Origin: Torreya grandis
Lineage: Eukaryota > Streptophyta > Pinopsida > Cupressales > Taxaceae
Direction: 5' to 3'
DNA: 64,000 bases
NCBI GenBank assembly: GCA_037957365.1
Contig: JARHVA010001427.1
Location: forward strand, 3,264,001-3,328,000
Below, piece by piece: positions 37,410 to 48,738 of the stretch. The first letter of the stretch is position 1. The number at the start of each line of letters is the position of its first letter. The translations under genes were made by a program, and so were the position numbers. The notes beneath the pieces are model-generated. The model made no database searches and was not told the DNA's origin. It was given only the letters and a program-made list of their open reading frames with translations.

Positions 37410-39032
37410 TGTCATTTATTTTGACCAAAATGACCCGTTTTATTAAAAATGGGGGAGCCATATAAAAATATAATGAACCAGAGCTTTAGGTCCTTTTTTT
37501 TCTCATCAGTGTCAAATGCTTAAATCATTTAAACCTACATCATTTTGATTTTACTAAACAACAATAGGCATCTTTTATTTCTATTTAAAACTAAGGAGTG
37601 TTTGTTCTTTTTTATAAATCATGGAACTAACATTGAAATTTGATATTTAATTAAATCTCCCAAAGTCTATTTCCCTTCCTAGAGTAATAAACTAATTCCC
37701 CTTTATGGTAAATCAATATTTCCATAATTGGCAAGTAAGTTTTAATGTATCATATTCTTTTTATTTTTCTTACTTGGTCATTTTTTTAATTTTGTTGATC
37801 CTAGACAAATTCAAAGGTACCATGCTTACATTAGTTAGATCATTCAGTCCATCAAACCTATTAGATATGTCAGAGCTTAAGAGAGCCTAGCCAAATGAGA
37901 AGGCACCACATCACCATGAGTCAGAGTGGCCATTCCCATAAACATGTTATAAATGTCTAAGTCTAAGGGATCCTAATAAAATGATAAGGCACATCATCAC
38001 TAGGTGTTAGAGTGGAAAGTCCCCCATACCTATCATATATGTTTGAGACTAGGAGAGCTCACCTAAATGAGAAGGTTATATGTCACTAAGTGTTAGATTA
38101 GTTAATCCCTTATACCTATCAAAGATTTTAGAGCTTGGGAAGCTAGCCAAATGATAATGTGCCATATTTTTAGGTGTTAGAGTAGCTAGTCTCCCAAACC
38201 TATCATAGATGTCAGTGCTCAAGATAACCCAACAAAATGAGAATGTACCTCATCACTAGGAGTAAGATCAACTTATCCCCTAGATCTATCAAAGATGTTG
38301 AATCCTCTAAAATCTTTGCTAAATGGAAAGGCACCATGTAGCCATGAGTCATAATGGCTAGTCCCCTATACCTATCAAAAATGTAAGAGCCCAGCCAAAT
38401 GGGATGGTGCCACATCATCATGTTTCAAAGTGGCTAGTTCCCTAGAATTATCATAGATGTCAGGTCATAGGAGAGCCCAAATAAATGGGAAGGCACCACA
38501 TCACCCTGTATGCAAATGGACTAGCAACCACCTAAGTCATCAAGAAGTTTATAATAAAGTATAGATGAGACTAGAGAATTAATTAAGATGTGTCACATAT
38601 CCCTAAGTGACACATTACCTATCCTAGGGTAATGACATAGAGTATGAAGCCATGCCTATGTGTCAATAATTAATGGGAAAATCAATGAGTAGATGACACA
38701 TGTTAGAAATTAGGATCTATTTGTGAATCCTTTAAGAGATGCGACCACATACCTACCATGAACTAGGCATTAATAAAATGGGAAGATATACCTGATTAGA
38801 TTGTTTTAAAACATCCCATCACCATTTTTATATCCATATAATGGTAGAGGATCATGGTCTCTGAATTCAACTCTAGATTTAGAAATAAAGAGATAAAATA
38901 TAGCCACTATATCAAATTAAAATTCATAAGTGAGGCACCAAATTTCATTAATATAGGAGGATGTAACATGTACTTATAAAGGCCTAAAATAATATTTTTA
39001 ATGGTTACCATTTTTACCTTTGAATAAATATC
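37410..39032 (+). repeat. LTR, second copy, Tat-type element
   Basis: Aligns with 29014-30609, including TAAAACTAAGGAGTGTTTGT (37588 region), the eight internal repeat units (37800-38505) and the TTAAAACATC-CATCACCAT block. By eye it is roughly one quarter diverged from the first copy. Its TATA equivalent near 38879 is mutated (TTAGAAATA). Similarity continues past its end into a gag-like ORF, so it acts as a 5' LTR. Confidence 0.75.
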
Positions 39033-39189
39033 TAACTCCTTGCTTTCAAAATTTCATATATCCCATGTAATGCATGCCTTTTACACTCAAATCTTCCGAA
39101 TTTCCCCTTTATCCCATTATAATCACTACTTCATCCTCAAACCTAAATGTTAAACCTAAAATTGGGACACCACCTTCCTAGCTAGCTTG

Positions 39190-40241
39190 ACTAATCATAA
39201 GCACTAAAATGATATATTCAAAGTGATTAATTAGGTCCCCAAGTATTCTATCAAATATGATGACCAACAAGCTAAGTATGAGGATGCCCTTGAGTCCTAT
39301 AAGAAGTGTAGACTTCATAGAGACACTACCAAACTAGATGCATTTCCTTATGATAACCTAATGAGTGATATCATTCATAAATCCATCTACTTGGTGGTAT
39401 ACCAAGACATCAATGAAGATTTGATACCCCAGATCTCAAGGGAAATATGAGATTCTATCACAACCATTAGGGAATATTGGTTATACAAGGATAACACTAT
39501 GATTTAGATCACTAGTTTCCTCAATGACCCCCTCTACCTACCATATTATGTCATTACCTACCTATTAAAAAAAGATATCACATATAAAGTGTTGAAATGC
39601 ATATTTGGGTTTTATGTATAACATCAACATAATGCATTAATATAGCTCTTGATCATTAGATAATACCAAGTATAAAAGACCTTCCCCTTAATACATAATA
39701 TGGTAGCCAAGAAAGACTCCTTTTCCCTTACAAAGAGAAAAGTCTAGAAATGGAACCCTAAAGTGTTAATCTAAGCTCATTCAGTGTATTACTCAACCCA
39801 CCACAACATCAACTATATCCATCAGGTTGAAGATGATGATGAGATCTATTTAAACACCACCAAAGAATAGGAGGTGTTCTCTCTAATAGTATCTAAGAAG
39901 ATGAATAAGGGAAATAAGGATCAAACAGGCCCCTCTATGCCTCCTACTACTCCTACTTAGTCAATGCAAGACCAATATCCAATATATCTATCCATCTCCT
40001 AAATTATCTTGTAGGGTGTCTAACCACCTTCTCCCCTTTGAGCTCTAGCTCAAGCTCTACTTTTAATAGGATTTCCTACTCCTTGTGCCCTACCTATGCC
40101 TCTAGTTGTTCCTCATGTCTTATCTCCTCCACCTCCTCTAGAATATCTAGTAACTAGGCCATGGTAGAACTAACCCTAGACTAAATGATGCTAGATATCC
40201 CAAGCACAACTTAATGATTAACTGGGGCCATATTTTATATG
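39190..40241 (+). pseudogene. Second gag-position ORF, first part
   Basis: Homologous to 30760-32360 and better preserved: KYEDALESYKKCRLHRD (39275), INEDL, ITSFLNDPLYLPYYV (39510), DDDEIYLNTTKE (39830) and a Pro-rich stretch (40020-40120). Relative to the first copy it lacks about 600 bp (30941-31544 there), the joint lying at an ATAAAT repeated at both deletion ends. The frame is cut at 40246 by the level-3 insertion and resumes at 59694. Confidence 0.65.
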
Positions 40242-40246
40242 GTTAG

Positions 40247-41904
40247 TGTTAACAACCCAAGTTGTACCTAATAAAGTGGACTATTCAATTCTCCTTCAAA
40301 ATTAAACTAACAATGGATTGGTCTACATGATATGGGTTACCTATAACTAGACCAAAACTATAGATTATGAGGCTAACTCCTCTTATCTATCAAATTTGAA
40401 TCCTTTTCCTAAACCTATTTTTGTTTGGGGGTAAAAAGAGCTAGAAAGATAAGTTAAATGAAAAACCTATACTAGTGATGGTGATGAACCTATATTGCTT
40501 ATCCACTCAATATTATACTCATAAAAAAATAATGAACTAGAAATGGACTAAAGCATTATCTCCAAAAATCTTAAGTAACAATGTTTCATTTAAATGTCTT
40601 AATGGACGACTATAACTTCGAGGTCAAGGGAGAGAGGCCTATCTTAAGGAACTTTAAACTAGATTACACTCCAAACATGATCACCAAAATTTGGAACTTC
40701 ACATAACCTACATAAGAAAAATAATCATCATATAGGTGTGACAAGGATATGCTAAGGGAAGATATACCACTTATACACATCTAAACAAGCATAAACATAG
40801 TATAAACCAATAATGGAGTAGTTGTAATATTTTATTCATTAGCTCAAGAGGTCCATCAAGTACAAATCTTGGTAGAGTTTCCTCATACCTAGGTGAGGGA
40901 TGCCCTTCAAGGCCTAAAGTCTTGAATATATATAGTAGAAAGAGGAGAAAATAAAAAGGAGAATGGTGTAGAGGGAATAAAAGGCTATCAATGACCATCA
41001 TTAACTCATACATTACTTTAGTTACAAATAATTAAAAATAATTCTCTAAAAATATATCCACATTTGATGCTATTACATGATCCTTGAATGAGTTGATGAG
41101 CCATCATAAGTGTATAACAACATCTCCTTCTTTTATAATAAGACTTAAGTCAAGATAATGACTCTTTGCTCATTTAAGATTATGGAATGTGCATAGATTA
41201 GAACTTAAGGATTAATTATGAATAGATTGACACTTAAAGATTATATATGCATAGATTGGCACTTAAGTACTAATTATTCATAATGATTAATCTAAATTAA
41301 CTCATTCACCATCCCTCTAAACTAACCTTGATATCTCCTTATTAACCAAGTAGTTTTAATACACCATTTAGGCCAAATAGCCTAATTATTAGTATTTTAA
41401 TGACCATGAAAGCCTACATGAAACCTTGATAACCTATAAATATATGAGTATCAATTATAAATTAGCATCATTCATCATTCCATAAGCCTTCTTGAGAAAG
41501 AAATACGTGAAAAATTGCCACACTAGCTGATTAGGTCACCTTATCGTTCACTTGTGTAGATTGGATGAATAAAATAGGCTCATAGAGGCATTTCTAGCTA
41601 GATCCTCAGGTATCTAATGCCTTGAGAAGGTGAAACAAGTTCCAAAAAAACATCTCCAATGGTTTGAATCTTCTTAAACTACATTTTACCTCTATTTATG
41701 CTCTTTTTCCCCAAAAACATGATGTTTTAATAGGTCCATATAATTCCATACAACAAGTTACCATGGTCAGGACCCTCTCTAAGTGTATTTTATGATTCAA
41801 GTATTTCTATGGTGATTTAGGGTGTTGGGTGTAATAATCTTCACTTTTATCAAGACTAGTTTATAGTAGGGTTTAGGGAGGGTTTTGGAGGCTCGCCATC
41901 TTAA
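40247..41904 (-). repeat. LTR copy I, inverted, at the left end of the level-3 element
   Basis: Reverse complement of copies II and III from TGTTAACAACCCAAG to CCATCTTAA. TATATATA at 40934-40927 points left. The LTR's own terminal two bases seem to be missing at the junction with copy II. Confidence 0.85.
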
Positions 41905-43509
41905 TGATGGCTCGTAAAGTATGAACCTCCAAATCAAAACTTCTAAACCCTACTATAGACTAGTCTTAAGAAAAGTGAATATTATTACACCTAAAAATTG
42001 ATGAATCACTCTAGAAACACATAAATCATGAAGTACAGATAGAAAGGGTCTTGACCATGGTACCTTATTGTACAAAACTATACGGACCTATCATAAAATA
42101 ATGTTTTTAAAGTGAAAAGAGAAAAAAGAGAGGTAAAAGGTAGTTTAAGAAGATTCCAACCATTGGATATGTCTTCTTGGAACTTGTTTCACCTTATCAA
42201 GGTATTAGATACCAAATTATCTACCCAGAAATACCTATGTGAACCTATTTTAATCATCTATTTTGTAAAAGTGAAAGATAAGGTGACCTAGTCACCTAAT
42301 GTGGCACATTTGTAGGTGTTTCCTACTCAATAAGGATTATGTAATGATGCATGATGTTGATTTAGACCTGATACTCATATATTTATAGGTACTTAAGGTC
42401 TTAAATAGGATTTCATGGTAATCAAAACACACAATTAGGCTATTAGTCCTAATCAGCCTAGTAGACTTAATTGGTCAACAAGAAGACAATAAGATTGGCA
42501 TAGAAGGTTGATGAATAATTTAATGTAGAGAAATCATGCTGCATAACTAGTTATTAAGATCTAATCTATGCATAACTAATTCTTAAGTGTCAATCCATGC
42601 ATAATTGATCCTTAAGTGGCAATCCATGCACATTCCATAATCTTAAAAGGGAAGGGAGTCATTCTCATGATTTAAGTCTTATGATAAAATAAAGAGAGGT
42701 TTTTATACTTTTATGATGGCCCATCACCTAATTTCAATGCCAAACCACTCATTCAAGGATCATGCATTAGCATCAAACATGGAGAGATTTTTGGAGAACT
42801 ATTTGCAACTATTTATAACTAATGTATGAGTTAATGATGGTCATTAATGACCTTTTCTTCTCTCCTCTATTCTATTCTCCTTCTTCTTGTCTCCTCTTTT
42901 TTCTATATATATTCATGCCTTTAGGCCTTAAAGGGTATCCCACACCTGGGTATAAGGAAACTCTACCAAGTTTTGTACTTGATGGACCTCTTGAACTAAT
43001 GAAGAAAAAGTTTTAGCTACTCCATTATTGGCTTATAGTGTGTTTATGATTTTTTATATGTTTAAAGTTTGGTGATCATGTTTAGAGTGTAATCTAGTTG
43101 AAAGTGCCTCAATATAGGATTCTCTCACTTTACCTCCAAGTTATAGTCATCCATAAAGACTTTCCTATGAAACATTATTTCTTATGAGTTTTTGAGATAA
43201 TGATTTAGTCCATTTCTCATTTATTAGTGTTTTTAGGATACAAGATTGAGTGAATAAGCATTATAAGTACATCACCATCATTAGTATAGGTTTTCCCTTT
43301 AAATTATCTCTATAACTCTTTTCACCCCTAAAGTAAAATAGGTTTAGGAAAAAGATTAAAATTTGATAGATAAAAGGATATAGCCTCATAATCTAGAGGT
43401 TTAGTCTAGTTATAGGTAACCCACAACTTGTAGATGAATCCAAAGTTAGTCCAGGTTTTAAGGAGAACTAAAAAAATTAATTGATAGGCTGAAAATTGGG
43501 TTGCTATCA
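41905..43509 (+). repeat. LTR copy II, 5' LTR of the level-3 element
   Basis: Begins TGATGGCTCG right after copy I and ends TTGCTATCA. A pyrimidine tract followed by TATATATATTC at 42904-42914 is conserved in all three copies and gives plus orientation. A possible TGGTGGGACC primer-site candidate follows at 43523, but 13 bp from the LTR, which is unusually far. Confidence 0.82.
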
Positions 43510-43671
43510 ATTCTAACACACTTGGTGGGACCAGATTCAAACATTAGAGCATTCACATTAGCATCTTGGTCTTGATAAGGAGTTTCAAGTGCTCATCTTG
43601 GTCATAATATCAAAGGTATGAGTAGTTATTATTCATAACTACATTGATTTTCATGTGTCTTGTGATGAGCT
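43510..43671 (+). other. Leader of the level-3 element
   Basis: Short leader between LTR II and the first ATG of the unrecognised ORF. Confidence 0.4.
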
Positions 43672-45729
43672 ATGGATACATATTATGTATAGTCTTATCA
43701 TTCATTTCCTTATTTTTATCCCTATGATCCTTTTCAATACCAAGGACACTACTCTATCTCTACTTATGAACCTTATTCACCTCCTTGATAGCTTTCTTAT
43801 CAATCTATCAATTATTTAAATCTCATGACATTCCTGATTAACTCATCTAAGTTCCAAGACAATCCATATCAAGCTTTGAATAGACCTTATTTGGCTATTA
43901 AAAATACATGGTGAACATTGACACACAAAATAGATATAGATAGGAAATCCATAGGTATGTGATTGAGAGTATGAGAGCTTCATTTCAATAGGATAAAGAA
44001 GAATGGGCATCTTTCATAAGACAAGGCCATTCAAAATTAAGTGGTGATATGTTAGACATAGGTGGTTTAGTTTCAAGCATTGAAGAGAAGTTAGTAGTCC
44101 ATGAGAGATAATAAGTTCACATTAACCAAAAACATGTTCCCTCCTTCATTACACATCAATACTCTATTGAAATTCCTTTTCCTTCTCAAGAATGACAAAT
44201 AAATATGTGCCATATCCCTCAAAATTCCTCTCAAATATTGCCTACTTTTTTTACTTGTAAGTCTATCCAAGAGAGACCTCAAAAGGTGAAAAAAGTGTGT
44301 TTTAAGGAGGTTGAGTTATATGTTTCACAATAGATAATGCAAGGGTATTCATCTTAATATAAATAAGGATAGATATCCAATGAGATGATGTCTGACTTTA
44401 AGGCCCACCTTGATAAACAAGTTGAGATTAAAAACCAACATCTACGTCAATCAATAGAAATTAAAAAAATAACACAATATCGATAAGAATTTTTTCCATT
44501 CATACCCATGGCTGTAACAAATTTAATACAATAGGTCCTTAAAGTCAAGTTTACAACTTGGAAACAAATGAAATAATCCAAGGAAAGAAAAGAGAAGTCA
44601 AGTTAAAATTAAGATGTTGAAGTGGAAAGAAATAATGATATCATTCATCCCCCACTCCTTCTTCCTCAAAATACCAAGGCCTTCCCCTCATATAATTCTA
44701 TTAAAAAAAATATGCATCAAATATAGGAAGTGATGGTTATCAAAGTTGAGAATCCCAATGAACATGATAAAACATATATCATAATACCATTGGATTTATC
44801 TCACCTTCTTGATATTTTCCTAAGGTCCACCATGCCAATCCTTCATAAGTAGTCTCTTAGTTGTGAGATAAATCAATAAGATTTAGTTGAAGTGATAGAA
44901 TATAAGAGTGATTTGAGTGAGAAAAAATAGGAAATAAGCATTGAGACACCCCTTGGGAAGGATAGTCATGATTAAATCTTTCATAATACAAAAGAGGATT
45001 AGTTTCAAGAGGTTGTTGGGATGCAAGATGATCTTAGATTATAAGATGAGACACAAGAGAAAGAGTTTTTAGTTGAGTAAGAAGAATACATGTCTCAATA
45101 ACTCCTTGGTCACATGGTAGTTATCCTCCATCATGATAGTCCTCAAGAACTTGTAGTACTTATAACAGACAAGTGCATGACAACCAATTATGATGAGTTT
45201 CAAGGTGACAATGATAAACTTAAGTAACAATACATGATCATTTACAATGAATATCAAGCCCTTAAATGACTCACACTTCTTATAGAACATATTGAATATC
45301 AATCAACTATTGACCCTATCAAATGTTATCCACAAGAAGAGTAGGTGAAAGATGATGAAAACAATGAAGAATTTTTTGTTTATGTAGCACCTCCATTTCA
45401 TACTCATAATCATAAACCAAATTAATATATCTTATCATTTATTATGCTTAATGAAGTTGAAAATTTCCATAAAGGTCTTGACAAGTCACCATTTCATTTG
45501 TAGGAGAGTGAAATTATCGACCAAGACATGGTAGACCTTTGGCATCCCATGATTTAGGCAAAATTAGCATTGTTCTTAAAAAGTATAAAAAATTGGAAGG
45601 AGTATGATTGGGTGTTGGAATCATATGTACAATACATGTACCTAAGAGTAGAACTAGAAGGTATGTCTACTTTTTTAAGAGGCCACGAACATGTTAATGC
45701 TCCTAGATACAAGTGGGATATATCATAAA
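43672..45729 (+). pseudogene. Unrecognised ORF of the level-3 element
   Basis: About 680 codons following LTR II. It starts ATG at 43672, with a Tyr/Pro/Gln/Ser-rich N-terminus (FPYFYPYDPFQYQGHYS near 43700-43755). After a frameshift near 43905-43990 it has a charged body: EEWASFIRQGHSKLSGDML (43998), KVCFKEVELYVSQ (44300), AHLDKQVEIKNQHLRQSIE (44405-44460) and YIIIPLDLSHLLDIF (44775). One extra A at about 45060 shifts frame. The C-terminal part is well kept: LVVLITDKCMTTNYDEF (45150), EYDWVLESYVQYMYLRVELE (45601-45660) and HVNAPRYKWDIS (45690-45726). It lies where gag is expected but shows no gag core, zinc knuckle or pol motif. It differs from the other two unrecognised ORFs in the window. 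Confidence 0.6.
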
Positions 45730-45794
45730 ATGATTAATGAATAATTGGAATCAAATCAATATGTAGTAATTAGACTTCATGGTGTGATAGTGGT

Positions 45795-46287
45795 TGTTAG
45801 AGAATTTAATTCTAAGTGAGACTATTGACACTTAGCCTTGGTAAATTTATTAAATAATAATAATATATTATTTATTAACATGAGGTGAAAACCTCTAGAA
45901 AATAAATATTAAATTTATAATTCTTTAATGAGTTACCAAAATTTAATTAAATTACTTTATTGGGATGGATGGACCTATTATTTTTACAATGGTCATCTCC
46001 CTTGAAATTTCACTATAAAATAAGGTTTTACCCCTATTATGAATACACATCTGAATATGAATAATTTTTATCATATTCAACCTATGAGTTTTGTGAAGGC
46101 CATTCTTTAAATAAGTGAGAAGGTGGAATAATTTGTATTGGGGTTATTGTTTCTCAGTTATTGAATATCACTATTGGGTTTTTTAACTCATGGAGATTTT
46201 CTCACTTTGAAGTCTATGTGTCATTTGTCTCATATTCTTTGCCTATTAATTTACACTTTTATATCTCATCATGTGTGTGTGTGTGTG

Positions 46288-46320
<33 letters not shown>

Positions 46321-46343
46321 ATGTATATGTGTGTATATATATA

Positions 46344-46396
<53 letters not shown>

Positions 46397-46413
46397 ATGT
46401 ATGTATATATGTA

Positions 46414-46487
<74 letters not shown>

Positions 46488-46493
46488 CTTTCA
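45795..46493 (+). repeat. 5' LTR of the copia element, with microsatellite expansion
   Basis: Runs from TGTTAGAGAATT to ATGAAATCTTTCA. It is 185 bp longer than the 3' LTR, almost entirely from the TG/TA microsatellite at 46271-46482, where the 3' LTR has only TGTGTATTGTTATATATGTG. Confidence 0.95.
46271..46482. repeat. (TG)n/(TA)n microsatellite
   Basis: Alternating TG and TA runs over 212 bp, including TA runs of 30-40 bp that are perfect palindromes. Several apparent ORFs on both strands here are only translations of the repeat. Confidence 0.98.
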
Positions 46494-46506
46494 TGGTATC
46501 AGAGCC
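46494..46506 (+). promoter_or_regulatory. Primer-binding site, initiator tRNA-Met
   Basis: TGGTATCAGAGCC immediately follows the LTR and matches the complement of the plant initiator tRNA-Met 3' end, the usual copia primer. Confidence 0.95.
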
Positions 46507-46596
46507 AAGCTAGGAACCCCAAGCACGAGTAGTGTGGCTTAAGATGGGGTCTTGGAAATAAGCCACACCTAGACTGATGATGGGCTAGCCATATAG

Positions 46597-46669
46597 GGGC
46601 TAGTAGCTTAGTTAGTAGAGCACTCTATTAGTAAATGGAAGGTCCTAAGTTTGAGTCATAGCTGGTCCA
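46597..46669 (+). ncRNA. tRNA-like sequence in the copia leader
   Basis: 73 nt that fold like a tRNA. The acceptor GGGCTAG (46597-46603) pairs with CTGGTCC (46662-46668) in all seven positions with two G-U pairs, followed by A. D stem GCTT/GAGC pairs fully (46606-46609 with 46618-46621). The T stem CTAAG/CATAG pairs four of five. The anticodon stem is decayed; the loop reads TTAGTAA, so the anticodon position would be AGT (Thr). Box A-like TAGCTTAGTTAG and a decayed box B (AGTTTGAGTCA) are present. Probably a tRNA-derived insert or mimic rather than a working tRNA gene. Confidence 0.6.
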
Positions 46670-47801
46670 TATGAGTTGTAGCTCAACATGTGGTATTAGA
46701 GCTTATGGAGTGTAAAAGCTTGGGAAGCAAATTATATTGAATTAAATATCAATATTTGATATATTCAAATAGTTTTATTCAAATATTGAGATGCCACTGG
46801 ACTGGTGTGTCGCTCATGCTTGGAAAAACTCAAATAATTGATTTTTAGTCAAAATTCAATTTTTAAAATTTCTTCATTATTAGAAAAATCTAGAAGATTG
46901 GAATAGATTTCAATATTTTTGGGTGCATGTACAAGTTTATAGGATCTCCAAAACATTTACAAGGGTGCCATACTTCACCCTGGACAAGTCAAGATATTGA
47001 ATTATTTATCAAGGGTAGCCATAAATCTATAGGTATTTTTTAAAAAATTGATGTAGTTTTGAAAAGGTATTTAAAAAATAAATTATTTATTAATTTATTT
47101 TTTTCAAACCCTAGGTCCTACCTTTGGAAAAAAAAAGAATTACTATTTTTTTTATTTTTCACTTATGTTATTTACATGAACATAATATATTTATTTTATC
47201 TTTATTTAGAAAAATTAGATAAAAAAATGTAAATTTAAATTAGTGCATTTAAAATCTCAAGTAAACTCTTAGAAGGGTTGGTAGCTTTATTTTTGTTAAA
47301 ATCTTGTCACAAGGGAGGTCTTGTGTTAAAATCCCTCGTAATTTAAAAAAAAATTAAATTCAAACCAAATTAATTTAAATTTCAAATCTTGGTTTTCATG
47401 CTATGTTTCATGTATTCAAAACCCTAGGTAAACGTATCGACCTTTATGCGATATTTGATCTAGTTAAAACCTAGGCAAGCATAGCTATGTAACCAGTCAA
47501 TCTTAAGGTTTTGGCACATTTAAAGAACATTATAGTGGTCCATTTTTTGTTTTGAATCTTTATATCATTGGTTTTATACCTTTTTTAATAATAGTTCCTA
47601 GGTGGTCATTTTGAGTGTGACTCTTTTGACACTTAGATTTTTGCATTTTGAATTTAGTTTTTTAAATTATTTAGCATCTAAAATATGTAGTTAAATATAT
47701 TTATAATTTTGATTTAACTTATTTTACAAACTTAATTTAAATTCACATTAAAAAATGTTTCATTTTAAGCATTTGTTTACTATCTTGTTTAAAGGTAAGC
47801 T
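46670..47801 (+). other. Leader of the copia element
   Basis: AT-rich 5' untranslated region before the gag ATG. No frame is seen. A GTAAGC lies just before the ATG. Confidence 0.5.
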
Positions 47802-48640
47802 ATGGCTTGACCTCATTTTTCCTTAGATAAATCTCAAATTCTTAATGGAAATAATTACAATATATGAAAAATTCATGTTAAATCTATATGACCCATAAAT
47901 TATGGAATATTTTTTTAGGGATTAAAAAAACTCCTTCTTAATGACATGTAACCCCTGAGCTTATCAATGCATTTCAATAGAAATCTCAGAAAGCTACATA
48001 TGTCCATTATCTTGAGGAGTGTTAAGGATGAATTCCTTCTCCACATTGGTAATTGTGAGTCTCCTAGAAATGATTGTAAAATCCTTGAGTCCATGCATGA
48101 GGGCACTCACCTTTCAAAGATCATTAAATTAATCTTTGAATTGCTAACTACACCTATGAAGGGTGATGAAAAAGTTGTTAATTTTCTTGCTAAAATTAAA
48201 AACATTAAAGCTCAGTTAGATGGATGTAATTGTAATTTGATTTAGGATTAGTTGCTTTATTTTATCATTTAGTTAAATATTCATGAAAATTTTAGAAATT
48301 TCATTTTAATTTTGAATTCTAAGTATTAAATTAAGTAAGATATCCCTAATCTTAACACTTTGTCTACTCTCCTAATTCAAAAAGATCAAGTTATAAAAAA
48401 AATTGATTCTAAAAAAAATGGAACTCAGACACTTCTCATATTAAATAATGTTTCTGATAATACTAAAAACCATAAATCTAACCTTAATTCTACTAAAGGT
48501 AACTATGGTAATAAAAAATTTGGTAGTAAGAATCATACACCTATGTTTAATGTAAATTGCAATGTGTGGTAAATTTGGTCATAGAATGGAAACCTATTAT
48601 AAAAACAATGATAGAATTAAAAATCAATCTTCTAAAAATA
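47802..48640 (+). pseudogene. copia gag, degenerate
   Basis: ATG at 47802 opens a copia-type N-terminus with LNGNNYNI (Trp after it now TGA). The UBN2-type gag region follows: ILESMHEGTHLSKIIKLIF near 48080, and GDEKVVNFLAKIKNIKAQL near 48160-48220. A Lys/Asn-rich stretch leads to a zinc-knuckle remnant with CGKFGHRMET at about 48567-48596, where the first Cys pair is disturbed by a frameshift and the last Cys is Tyr. It would have formed the capsid. At least five stops. Confidence 0.8.
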
Positions 48641-48738
48641 AAAAATGGAAGGAAACAAATCAAAAAAAGTAGAAGAATCAAAACCCTATTGAGAATAACA
48701 ATCAAGATTCAAATGGTATTGCTTTATATGTTGCTTTA

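Noticed and set aside
41431..42388. TATAAATA on the plus strand in LTR I and on the minus strand in LTR II, suggesting the opposite LTR orientation
   Set aside because: The TATATATATTC box, the plus-strand ORF directly after LTR II and the TG/CA ends favour the orientation given. The other box is noted as unresolved rather than used.
40771..43016. Homologous ORFs of 80 and 64 codons (40771-41013 minus, 42822-43016 plus), both starting MYELMMVI
   Set aside because: They are the same stretch of the LTR in inverted copies I and II; LTR III has it with stops. The frame begins upstream of the TATA box, so it would not be in the element's transcript.
46161..46542. Four overlapping ORFs of 80-122 codons on both strands
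   Set aside because: They are translations of the TG/TA microsatellite (Cys-Val, Tyr-Ile and Thr-His strings) and their copia LTR flanks.
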